A DNA stretch of 64,000 nt, taken from contig CAXKVR010000027.1 of the NCBI GenBank assembly GCA_964058845.1, forward strand, positions 124,001 through 188,000, given 5' to 3'. Numbering within the stretch: the stretch's first letter is position 1; each line of letters opens with the position of its first letter. The notes beneath the pieces are model-generated. The model saw nothing but the letters and a program-made list of their open reading frames with translations, was not told where the DNA came from and did not search any database. Of this stretch, positions 1 through 11,197 are shown in pieces. A program made the translations under genes and the position numbers. Origin of the DNA: Carex sylvatica (taxonomy: Eukaryota; Streptophyta; Magnoliopsida; Poales; Cyperaceae).

Positions 1-1362
1 CTAAGAAGAACAAGGCAAATTAAATATTTAGCTGATAATTTCAGCAAAAAATGTTTGGTTTTTGGTAATTGATTATGACTAAAATACGTGCCTGATATTT
101 TGTTCAGAAAGCCAACGAGTGAAAATGAAATGTCTCAAAATAGCATCTTCTATGCCAGAAGTTTTGTATATAAAATCATTTTGTTTTGTCAAACAGTGAC
201 ATTTTCTCGGGCAAAGAATGTAGTCTGGTATTAGACAGATTAGCGATTGGTGGTTTAATTGCTGGGATATGGCAAAGCTGTCGCTGTTAAGATTTAAATT
301 CATGGATCACTATTGATTTGATGCAGCTGGAACGATCAAATCCAAACAATCAACATTGATGTTTAATTGCCAAGGTCAACCCTGATTTTGTCTGATCCAA
401 ACCGTCCGATTTATCATCGCGGCACTGGTTTAAAATAATTTTTTTCGTTGATAAATAGTATATTTGAAATCAGACTAAACTGTTTTTATTAATATTTAAA
501 ATTAGAAAATTCACTTTCATCTTTTTATGTAAAAAATTAACGCGGCAGTAACAAATTGCAAAGGACATCAAGTGCTCAGATCCGAATAAATATTATCAGG
601 AAAGTTTCTCCTTACGGGTAATTATCTTAACAACATTTTTTTACTTCATGAAGCGCAGGGATTATAGAACTGCTCTGTTGAAATCTCTCCCCTCCTTCTG
701 GGGCAGCCGGGCAGGTTCTCCCTCTCAAAAAAAAAAGAAAAAGAAAATAAAATAATTTGCACGGGTTACGTCAATTCTAAAGTGTACCGAATAAATTTTA
801 CAACTATGTCTTTGTCTTTAAGCTGATTTCAAAAAATGTCTCTGTCTTTAAGCAAGGTGTGGAGCACGTTCAAACTATTTTTTTTTATTTGTTTGTTTTG
901 TTCACCCTATTAAAGTCTTAGAAGGAAAGCTGAAAAGTTGGATTAACACATGATAAGTACTGTCCACAAAATATTTTTATATGCTTTATCTTTATTTTAT
1001 CTTGCAAGTTTCTACTAATTTTAAGAAATATAATTGAATTTTAATTTTTAAGTATCAATATAAGACCATACCAAAATCTGTTAATGAAAGATTCAAAAAA
1101 GAAGCAAAAAAGAAAACATCATGTTAAATAATCGACTATTTAAATCTTTGTTTAAACAAAGATATTAATTAAATGTACGGAGCAATGTGCGCTTTGCATA
1201 GTATCATTGCCTCACTCTATATAATATTAAATTGTAAACAAATTGCAAATATTGATGTCACAATTAATTGTTAAATTAACAATCTTTCTGAACCTGAAAT
1301 CTGTCTAAAAATGTCTGCATCAACTTACAATTAATTTATAATTGACACATTCATGAATATAA
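1..1362. other. intergenic, no gene seen
   Basis: AT-rich non-coding DNA. The only open frames are short, lack splice partners and resemble no family I know. An A-rich tract lies near 728-755. No repeat boundary could be read. Confidence 0.6.
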
Positions 1363-1371
1363 AAATTATAA

Positions 1372-1754
1372 GAAAAAATTGTGTCCATGCCACTACAAAA
1401 TCTCTAATTTTGAAAAATGTCACTACATACTTTGAATTCACGCCAATGCCATCACAAAGTTGGTTTACTTCTAATTTTGCCATTATTATACAATTTTTAT
1501 ACTATTTTGATTAAAAAATGATAATAGCATAACTGTGCATTCATTTTAATTGAGGGGTATAATCGGAAATACAGAAATACGTATTTCAAAACAGAATTTC
1601 TCAGATTATTTTTAATCAAAATAGTATAAAAATTGTATAATAATGGCAAAATTAGAAGTAAACCAACTTTGTGATGGCATTGGCGTGAATTCAAAGTATG
1701 TAGTGACATTTTTCAAAATTAGAGGTTTTGTAGTGGCATGGACACAATTTTTCC
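1372..1754. mobile_element. Mutator-type fold-back MITE (383 bp)
   Basis: The two halves are near-perfect inverted copies: about 140 bp from 1372 is mirrored by the stretch ending at 1754, with a short loop around 1510-1600. The termini read GAAAAAATTGTGTCC on the left, and the reverse complement of the right end is GGAAAAATTGTGTCC. A perfect 9-bp direct repeat AAATTATAA flanks it at 1363-1371 and 1755-1763, the length typical of Mutator-superfamily target duplications. It has no coding capacity; a 70-aa open frame on the - strand is just the palindrome read through. Confidence 0.85.
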
Positions 1755-1763
1755 AAATTATAA

Positions 1764-2625
1764 ATTATAAATTACCATCATAATTCGAACATTAGTGAAT
1801 AGTGATATCTTTTTTGCCAATTAAGTTCGTGAAATTTGCACGTGAGTAATGGGCTTTTAAATTTTTGATAGTTGATAGTGAATAATAGTTGCATTTACAT
1901 TCTTAGTTGTATTCAATTAAAATAGAGAACGTATGAATCATTAATTATTGATGATATAGTTAGTCTTTCAGAAAAGTATTCGTGCATAAAATAGGACAAC
2001 TTTGCATATTGAAAAAAGAAAAGAAAAACTCGTTAGGTACAAACAACTCTGCATATACTAATTCGATTTCAAGCGCTGTTATATAATTGATTGCTGACAC
2101 AGTCACGGTCCAAAGCTGAGTCTATAATCCAGGGTGTAACACCTGAAATAATTTTTCTTAACTAATTCTTTGCTCAACATAATAACACTGGCTTAACTAA
2201 GGCCACCTTTTTAATTCCCACCAGCATGATCTTTGCTTTTACGGATACCCTTTCCAACAGGTTAAGCTTACTTCGATTCTAAGAAAAACCCAAAAAATAG
2301 ATAAAACATGTTAATTATTAATTATTTATTTCGATAAAAACTGACATATTGATTTTCAATTTCCGGTTGTCAGTAGTGCTTGTCACATGAATCCAAAAAG
2401 TTAATGGGAAAGATGAAGTTGCTAATGTAATACACCAAAAAAATTGACCAGTGACGAGTCGGCAGGCCATTAAAACCTTTTTACCTAAAATGAAATTGCT
2501 AACCCTTCCACTGCCTCCGTCTACGTCTGGCACAAAAAAAGTCCAAAGGTGCTGTACAAGCGTTGGCTCTTCTCCATTCCACTAAACCGGATTCCTGCCT
2601 CATTACATACTTTGTAAACTTTCAT
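1764..2625. other. intergenic, no gene seen
   Basis: AT-rich DNA between two Mutator-like elements. No conserved reading frame, RNA gene or repeat boundary could be recognised. Confidence 0.55.
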
Positions 2626-2634
2626 TTCTTTTTA

Positions 2635-3756
2635 GGGTTAATTTCTCACATATTCTTGACTTCAAGAGTTTCTTAATTTCTTACTTACCCCTTAACTCTT
2701 CAATATATCTAATTTGTCCCTCAACTCTTCAAATTCTTTCTTTTTTACCCATAGAGTTAATTACTCATTACTAAAAATTAATTTTTCCCATTTTATCCTT
2801 GTGTGGGCCCTCTATTAAAGCATTTATATCCCTCTAGTTTATTTGTTGTTTCAAAATTTTACAAGTAATATTTTAGTTGATTGGTCCAAGGAAGGCACCC
2901 CCTTACCTCATCTGTTAGCAAACTGGGCAAGACGAAACGGTACCACTTTTCATGCAAGAACTTAAACTTCACACAACAATTAACACTGATTTATTTCAAG
3001 TAGCAGGTTAAAGTTTTATCAAGATGTACCAGGTGCAGATTCCAAGTACCAGTTTTAGAATCAGCAACAAAATCAAAGATTGAGATAGTGAAAATGTTCA
3101 CATGGGTAGCATTAGGAGCTATAAAGGGTCTCTGTTTGTTGGCTCTAGAATAACTCATATTTTACTTGTTTGGTAGTTAGTTATTTATTTTTCAGTTTTA
3201 ATTTCATTATGGTAATTCGGACCTTCTTTAACATATTTTTATTAATGCAATTTAAGTCTAGGGGCATTCTCAAAACAAAAAAAAATCAGTTAGCTACATC
3301 CAATTTAGCGGAGTTAGGCTCTTATTGTATTTTTGTTTGACTTTAATTGAATAAGAGAAAAGAAAAAAATGATGAATTAAACTCAATATTTCCATTTATA
3401 TAAGCAAAAGACGCAAAGGAAATTGAATTGGAAAAAGAAGATGTTCTGTCTGATGAGAAGCAAGCAATGTTTCTTTCCTATCAAATCTAAAGCGTTCACT
3501 ATTTAAAACGGTATAGATTTATAAATTCTAATTTATTTGATACTTAGGTCTTAGAAAATCTTGATTCGTTAAGGAATATATATACTTTAATTAGAGGGTC
3601 CACACAAGGATAAAATGGAAAAAAAAAAAATTTAGTAATGAGTAATTAACTCTATAGATAAAAAAGAAAGAATTTGAAGAATTGAGAAATAAATTAGATA
3701 TATTAAAAAGTTAAGGGGTAAATAAAAAATTAAGAAGAGTATGCGAGAAATAACCC
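2635..3756. mobile_element. non-autonomous Mutator-like element, 1.12 kb
   Basis: Long terminal inverted repeats of roughly 180 bp (2635-2816 against 3590-3756) begin GGGTTAATTTCTCACAT and end GAGAAATAACCC. A perfect 9-bp direct repeat TTCTTTTTA sits on both sides (2626-2634, 3757-3765). The interior (about 2880-3560) is unique, AT-rich and has no intact reading frame; a less AT-rich patch at 2885-2945 could be captured sequence but was not recognised. The element ends only about 290 bp before the start codon of the class 3 lipase, so it lies in that gene's promoter region. Confidence 0.85.
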
Positions 3757-4046
3757 TTCTTTTTAAATTGGAGAACATGGGGAAATAAACTCCGATTCCA
3801 AATGTTTAAAAATATTGGAGATCATTGTCCGCACCAGCTCCACTTCGCCTCTGATTCTATGCTTCTCATTTCTTCGAGGTCAATTTCCAATTGTGGCCCA
3901 GCTACTCTGTCTCTGGCACCTTCCTCTCCCAAGTCCCAAGCTACAGCCCAACAAATGAACTGCTGATTGGTGATTACTCCAAGCCAATAGCAATCCAACA
4001 ACTCCAGTTCAAATTCAGTAAGAGAGAGAGGCACAGCAACTCAGTA

Positions 4047-7000
4047 ATGTCGGTGACATGTGGGCTGGAGTGCGTTGTTTGCTTCGGCTGCACACGGTGG
4101 ATGTGGAAGCGGTGTACCTACGTCGGCGCGTACGACAGCGAGAACTGGCCCCCTGCCGAGCCTGACGATTTCGAACCGATCCCGCGCATATGTGGCATTA
4201 TCCTGGCCGTCTACGAACCCGACCTCCACAACCCCAAGTTCGTCCCGCCGGACGCGTACCGGGTCAAGCCAGAGTGGGTCGTGAAGCGGGTCAGCTACGA
4301 GGAGACCGAGAAGAAGTCGCCGCCTTACCTGATTTATGGCGATAGAGACCACAAGGAGATCGTACTGGCCATGCGTGGCTTAAATCTCGTTCGTGACAGT
4401 GATTACAAGGTAATTGGTTGATTGCTAGCATGTGTTGCTATGAGGAAGAACGAGACAGGTAGTGAGGTTAGATGAGATAAATGCTTGTTTTATGGAATTA
4501 ATAGGGATGGGATGTCTCTTGCCAATATTCGTCTTGTCAGAATAATTTTTTCTATAAATAACATATTTTAGCTGAGAATTAATAGTTTTTGTTTAACTTT
4601 TTTTCTAGTAATAGAATAGTGTATGAATTACAAAAATTGTAAATTCTGTGGTAGTACGTTTGTACAATAACAACTGAATTACAGGTACATTCAACCATAT
4701 ATTAGAGCATCTACATCCCTGGTACCATTCCCAAATGAAATAATTGCAGACGTTTGGTTTCCTACCATTCCAAATGAAATAATTTCTCAAATAATAATTA
4801 ATAAATATAATAATAGCCATTGACATTTCAACAATTACAACTGAAATAGGTGCTACTGGATAACCGGCTGGGGATGCAAATGTTTGACGGGGGTTTCGTG
4901 CACCATGGATTATTGAAGGCTGCCGTGTGGATTTTGAACCGGGAGGGGCTGACATTGAGAAATTTATTGGAGGAGTTGGGGCCCAACTACAGCCTGGTTT
5001 TTGCGGGCCACTCGCTGGGCTCCGGCATTGCTGCGCTCATGACAATTATTGTCGTGAACCATCTGGATGAGTTCGGTGGCATCCCAAGGAGCCAGGTGCG
5101 ATGTTACGCTGTCGCCCCAGCTAGGTGCATGTCGCTCAATCTTGCCGTCAAATATGCTGATGTTATTAACTCTGTCATTCTTCAGGTGATTCCTTTTTGC
5201 GCATCTTAAAGTTCAGCAATAATGCATTTTTTTTATCATTTCGGACAAGGACCATGAAGTTGACTATTTGGTTGTGGAATTCAAGTGCACTGTTTCATGA
5301 GTCAGAAAGATGGTTTCTGTGTCATTGAGTCTTTGAATTTCAGAATGATGGAAACAAATCAAGTAAAATTTTAGTGGATGTGCTTAAACTTATAGTTAAC
5401 ATCTAACTGACACTAAACTGCAGCTTGTTTACAGTACTGAATTACTAATTGAATTAGTGACCTATTGAAATGGCTGCAATGGGTAAAAAACAATTGATGT
5501 GCATCCTCTTTTTTTTTGCATTTAAATTGCTTATGCAAATAAATATGCTTTGGTATTCTTGGAAAACATTTGTATATTACTGGGAAAGCAATTTGGTTAA
5601 CAACAAATATAACTATTTCAGGATGACTTTTTGCCACGAACACCAACTCCCTTGGAACATATTTTTGAATCCATCTTCTGGTAAGCATTCCCTTTGATAT
5701 AGTTTGCCTATATTCCAATCAAATATATTGCTGTTTGGAGACTGCATTTTCCATTTTTGGGATCAACTTCCGCATGCGATATTATTTTTTACATTACACC
5801 AGGTGTTTCTGCTTTGAACAGTTTGCCGTGTTTGCTTTTCTTCACGTGTTTGAGAGACACATTGAAGCAAGACAAGAGGAAGCTGAGGGACCCGAGGCGG
5901 TTGTATGCTCCTGGTCGAATGTATCACATTGTGGAGAGAAAATTTTGCAGGTATGATGTTCATATCTCATTGGAATATTTCTAAAAATGTTTTCTCACAC
6001 AAGTTGTGATGATTGAAGTTTAGGCTGAAACTCTTATTCCCACAAAAAATAGTTTTTCAACTTTTGAAATTAACCGAAGTGAGCATATTATGGTTAACAT
6101 TCTCTTTTTTCTGTTTTAGTTTTAAATTTGCAATAAAATGACTCATTAATGGACTGACTTGTGTAGATGTGGAAGGTTCCCTCCTGAAGTAAGGACTGCA
6201 ATCCCAGTGGAAGGGAGATTTGAGCATATTGTCTTGTCATGCAATGCCACATCAGATCATGCGATTCTTTGGATTGAAAGAGAAGCAAAGAAGGCTCTAC
6301 AGGCAAGCAAAACTCATATTATATTATTTTGTTTAGTATAGCTATTTTGTTAAAACAGTCTATATATTCCAATTAGTCTCTCACAAGTAACCACTTGCTG
6401 AAAGATTTGGTTTGATAGGAATGATTTTTCAACTAGGATAGATTTGAATATATTACAGGGAGCACATTACTTCTCTTCTGCTAAAAAGAGTACAAGTAGG
6501 TTAGGCTTACTGATTTGGGCTTGGAAGGACTAACTGGGCCATGGATGAGGCTTGTTTCTTGAATATTGTGTTAGAAAGTACCTGATCCAAAATTGGATCT
6601 TCTTTCATTGGGCTTCTAACTTTAGAATAACTATTTGAAATCTTTTTCTTTTTCACTTTGCACAATTTTCTCCTCTCTTTTTTCCAGGCAAAAAGGCCCA
6701 AAATACCAGTATATTTCCTTGCATAGATCTAAAACTTTGTATTATTTCAACATCTTATTTTAAGTACCTAATTAAGGCTAGATTTCTACAGCTATTGAAG
6801 GAAGCGGGTCAAAAGGACACTCAACAACTAGAGAAAAGAATGTCGAGAAAGCATAGCCTTCAACAAGAGCACCGGATAGCATTAGAAGAGGCTGTGACAC
6901 TGCACGTGCCGCATGCTGTTGACCCAGATGAAGAAGAATCAGTTGTGTCGTCAAGCTCTGGATCTAAATCAGGGGAAACAAACTGGGCCGAGCTGGTGGA

Positions 7001-7064
7001 GAAACTTTTTGTGAAAAATTCTTCTGGGAGGATGAAGTTGAAGAAAGACATTGTTGTGGAGTGA
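4047..7064 (+). CDS. class 3 lipase (calmodulin-binding heat-shock protein type)
   Basis: A predicted acyl hydrolase of the plant class 3 lipase group that older annotation calls calmodulin-binding heat-shock protein (the At3g14075/At4g16070 type). The exons are 4047-4409, 4850-5185, 5622-5680, 5822-5950, 6167-6302 and 6792-7064, giving 431 aa. The phases close, and the joined protein follows the family throughout: an N-terminal MSVTCGLECV segment, PPYLIYGDRDHKEIVLAMRG, the nucleophile motif GHSLGSG with Ser about 176, CYAVAPARCMSLNLA, DDFLPR (candidate catalytic Asp about 234-235), DPRRLYAPGRMYHIVERK and FEHIVLSCNATSDHAILWIERE. The start is the first in-frame ATG and matches the family N-terminus. 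No signal peptide is evident. Exon 1 is clearly GC-richer than the later exons. Intron 5 has a GC donor (CAG/GCAAGC). A Mutator-like element ends about 290 bp upstream. The substrate cannot be deduced. Confidence 0.93.
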
Positions 7065-8289
7065 TACTGGTATTTGTTTGGTATATATTTTCTTTCCTTT
7101 TGTAAGGTTCCTTTATAGTTTGTATCGGCACTGTCATTTTGTACAAAAAGAGAATTTGTGAGGGATGGGTTCAGAGTGAGCGCCCTTGCAAGTTGTTAAT
7201 TAAGTTGGGTGTTATGTATATCACGATTCTTTATTTTTCCTAATTTGCAATAATTAATTTGATTATTTTACATTTATGCCATACTGGATTTGTAATATAT
7301 TGAATTTCTGCTTGCCATAATACACGATTTATATCATGATAAGTTCAAAAGATCCTTTAATGAGTGCATGATATAGAACCAAGTCTGCCCTCGAATATAA
7401 ATTGATGCAAATGAATGTTCATGTTTTTTTTTTTGAAGAGAAATGTTCATTTTCTTTTAAAAATATTCAGGGACCAATACTTAATTTTTTTCTTTTTTTC
7501 TTTTCAATAGATCTTGAAAAACCTATTATGGACATTGATTCAAACCTAAACTGCGTATTTCAAGAACTGGCACATCATGAAGACGTGTTTTTAGTTACAA
7601 TCAAGGTGCCTCAATCAATAGTAATATAGACAGCTCCATTAGTGTATTTAAAAGTTATGACTTTTGTGTAAAACCAAATTAGAGTAGTGAACCGGAGTGG
7701 AAGAAAAGTATCAACTTTTATTTATTTTTTTGTATAAGAAAAGCACACTGATCATTGCCAGAGCATCCCAGTCCCACTGGCCACTGTGCCAAGATATGAA
7801 GATAATATAAGCAGAGATCAACCTTTTCCAGCTTTCACTCAAGTTCACGTGGTAATGCTTCAATCTCTGTTCCAGCTCAAAAACGAAAATATAAAATGAT
7901 TCAACAGCCTAACTACTGACTGATTCCTTGATATACCTTTTTGTTGTGCATTTTTCCTGTAAATGCCAAAAAATTCTGTACAAAAAAGCATAAAAATTGA
8001 AGGATTAGTTCGTATTGAAGCAGATCAACAGAAGAAGTGATTCTTTCCAGAGAAAATCCGACAGTTTTTCAAGTGTGGGGACTAAAACAAGTTAAAATGA
8101 GTATGGAATGGGGAGACGTAAAGCATATACAATCTTTTTCTGGTATGACTGGTACCGCTTGGCTTCTCTGCCAGAGAAGACATAAGGTCCTTTTTTCTGA
8201 AATCTGAAGAAGGTAGGATTTCTTTCTGATATGATGGAAGCATGAAACAAAGAAACAACAGCATATGCACCAATAAATCTAAATCTAGT
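7065..8289. other. lipase 3' flank, no further gene
   Basis: This stretch probably contains the lipase 3' UTR and then AT-rich intergenic DNA. A 75-codon + strand frame at 7402-7629 has low-complexity phenylalanine-rich content and no recognisable domain, so it is not called as a gene. Confidence 0.55.
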
Positions 8290-9030
8290 ACATCATTTTA
8301 CTAGAGGTGCTACGGATCAGGTATGATCCGGATACTATTACATTTAGGTTCATATACTTGTTAGTTTCAAATCGGATCAGATCCGAATCCGGATATCTAT
8401 CAACCCATAGATATTTCGGATTCAGTCATTCGGTTCAGGATAAATAGTTATCCATAACTTGTTTATGGATTATCATGTCTGGTTCGAATCCGGAGCGAAT
8501 TCAGATCCGAGGTAGGTATATGTTGCAACTCACAAGCATTTGAGAAACCTTTACGGATAAATATAATTATAATTTCTCAAACATCTCACATAATATATTA
8601 TTATAATATAAATTATTGAAGGTGAGATAATTTTAGAAAGTAAAATATTAGAGGTGATGATTTCATTCTATAATTTTAAAAATATATGAATAGAATATTA
8701 ATATCAATTTTCAATCAACAAAAAGAGCAATAAATTTTAATAGATCCGTGTAGAAAGACAAATATATGGTAGACAAAGAGATCAAGAAAAGAATTAATTA
8801 GCTTTAAGAATTTATAGGCAAAAGGTGAACGTGACATTTATACTGGTATCAGATCGGATTCAGTTATGAGTTAAAAATATTAAATCAAATCCATATCTTA
8901 TCTATTACAATAGTGAATTCGGAATATATATTAAATTATTAGTTTTGTAGTCATATTCATAATTTAACCGATTATATTTTATAAATTATATTCTATTCAA
9001 ATTAATCGGATGCAAAGGTTACTTAACCCA
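8290..9030. repeat. degenerate GGATCCGGAT-rich repeat, hAT-like
   Basis: The left part (8305-8520) is rich in variants of GATCCGAATCCGGAT, and further copies of CGGAT recur near 8850 and 9005. Such CGGAT-rich subterminal regions resemble the Ds-like element at 35897-36415. No clean terminal repeat or target duplication was found, so the limits are approximate. Confidence 0.35.
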
Positions 9031-9194
9031 AAATGTCTAGGTACTCTCACGGGATGTTGACAAGAGGATTCAAGCTATTGGGGCTGAATTATTATCTCGG
9101 CAATCGTTTGATTAAGAGAAGTTCAAATCTTAAGATTTCTAAGATTTTCAGTTTTAGTTAGCTCGGTCAAAATTTGACATTAAAATGCTACATT

Positions 9195-9475
9195 GGTTTT
9201 ATATACCAATCGTGTTCAGCATTCTTATGTCTATTTTTCAATCTATATTTTTAGAATTTTTTACTAACTTTTTAGATAGATACAAAATTACTGTCTTTGA
9301 ATGGTTCATAATCTTATGAAAAATATTAATTTTGTACATATCTAAAAAAATAGTAAATCATTTACAAAAATATAAAATTGATTTTTAAGTACATTTTAAT
9401 ATAAATATCATAATAAGTGATTTTAATTGAATATTTAAACTTTAAAAATGGAGATAACTATGTAGACAATGATTA
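9195..9475. mobile_element. degenerate fold-back MITE (shared-core family)
   Basis: An imperfect palindrome centred near 9320: TTTTTAGATAGATACAAAAT and its mirror TTTTGTACATATCTAAAAAA, with outer arms also mirrored. The same core (TTTTTACTA..TTTTTAGATA) occurs in the better preserved elements at 44629-45015 and 48537-48936. The ends are not readable. Confidence 0.55.
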
Positions 9476-9479
9476 GAAC

Positions 9480-10433
9480 ACACAACCGATAAAGAATTTT
9501 AACCCAACTCTTGATATATTTATTCCTAGGGATTTATACCGAATATTGTCTTAATTGATAAAGAAGTTATATACGGAAATTGGAAAGGAAAAAAATGCTT
9601 CATGAATCATGAGTAGCTCCAAATGTGGTCCAGCCTCTATCATTATTTCTAGCAGTGCTTTTATGCCTGGTACTTTGAATGAAACTATCTATGCACTAGG
9701 CATCACAGCATGGTTCAATCTTGGAGCTATTTACTTTGTTTAATGTTAATGTTGAGATATGTACACTTGGTCACTTGGATGTATTATGGTCATTAAATGG
9801 TGACCATTCATGCTCGCTTTTCATGCCTACAAGATTTTGGATTGGAGATTTTTAATTTTTAAAGCATTAATTAATATACATAGATGGTCAGGCAACCATG
9901 TTGCATGTTTATCATTTCCTGAAAGAGTGACAAACTAGAATCTACAACCATCATTGGACTTTAATTATAATTTTTACAACCTCGGATTTAGTCATATAGT
10001 CACATGTTAGCAATTATGCAAACGGATGGAAGTGACATATAATTTAAATTGAGCAACATTTTTTAATTAATTATTTTTAGAGAAGTTTTCTAATTATTTG
10101 ATGAGCTATAATTTGAAATAGGAGCTATATAAAGTTGCCTTCTGAATTTTGTTTTCTCCTCCTTGTAAGTTTTAATTTTTTAATATTACGGAAATATTAA
10201 GTTGATTTCAAACATTCGTTTATATCTTGTTAGTTATTAAGCATTAAAAAAACTCGAATTTGGTCAATGCACTTTGCAAATTTGATGCATCATTAAACAA
10301 TATATTAGTTGTATCAAATTTGATTATTAGACTATCTTTATGTTCAATATCATACTTATAAATTTAATTTTTACTCTTTAGTTTATTTAAATTGTTTTAA
10401 AATTTAGGGAAAATATTTCTATCCCCCATCTGT
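9480..10433. other. intergenic, no gene seen
   Basis: AT-rich DNA with many stops in all frames and no recognisable repeat boundary. Confidence 0.55.
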
Positions 10434-10441
10434 CCCTCGTC

Positions 10442-11189
10442 TAGAGTATTGCTTTTACCCGCCCGGGTCGGACCCGACCCGTACCCGCCCGTGCCCGTTA
10501 CCCGGGTTACCCGTGCCCGAGCCCGGGTACGGGTCGGGTAAACGGGTAGACGGGTACGGGTAAAAAATGGGTAGGGTACGATTTTTTGGTTCAAAACCCG
10601 ACCAAACCCGGTCCGATTTAAGTCCGACCCGACCCGACCAACCCGACCCGGACCCGGACCCGACCCCGACCCGACCCGACCTGACCCGTACCCGACCCCG
10701 TACCCGACCCCGTACCCGACCCGTACCCGACCCGTACCCGTTAAAAAATTCAAAAAAATTCAAAAAAATTCAGAAAAATTCAAAAAAATTCAAAAAAATT
10801 CAAAAAAATTCAAAAAAAATTCAAAAAAATTCAGAAAAAATTCAAAAAAATTCGAAAAAATTCAAATTTTTTTGAAATTTCGAATTTGCCGCCTAAAAAA
10901 AAAAAAAAAAAAAAAACCAGAAAAAAAACAGAAAAAAAAAAAAAAAAAAAAAAAACCGGACCGGACCGGGTACCCGACCCGGACCGGGTACCATACCCGG
11001 ACCGCCCTACCCGTGCCGGGTACCACGGGCACGGGTAAAACTCGGATCGGGTACGGTTTTTGAAAATTATACCCGAGTATACCCGCCCCGAGATACCCGT
11101 TTACCCGACCTACCCGTACCCGACCAAATCCGTGGCCCGACCCCGAGTAAACCCAGTCCGCCCGAGCCCGGTCCGAGAGCAGCCCACTA
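10442..11189. mobile_element. hAT-type non-autonomous element with ACCCG arrays
   Basis: Perfect 8-bp direct repeats CCCTCGTC flank it (10434-10441, 11190-11197), the hAT target-duplication length. The ends are TAGAGTATTGCTTTTACCCG and, as the reverse complement of the right end, TAGTGGGCTGCTCTCGGACC: an imperfect terminal inverted repeat. Both subterminal zones are dense in ACCCG/CGGGT units (10457-10740 and 10955-11170), and the middle holds an array of roughly 10-bp A6-7TTC units (10745-10865) plus A-tracts. The local GC content differs sharply from the surroundings. Arg/Gly/Pro-rich open frames here are translated repeats, not genes. Confidence 0.85.
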
Positions 11190-11197
11190 CCCTCGTC

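Noticed and set aside
4041..4352. A 103-codon - strand frame
   Set aside because: Shadow of the GC-rich first exon of the class 3 lipase.
7402..7629. A 75-codon frame after the lipase gene as an extra lipase exon
   Set aside because: The family C-terminus is complete at 7064, and the frame starts with a poly-Phe stretch without homology.
10397..11063. Several 60-118 codon open frames on both strands rich in Gly/Arg/Pro or Lys
   Set aside because: They are translations of the ACCCG and A-tract arrays of the hAT element and lie inside its 8-bp duplications.
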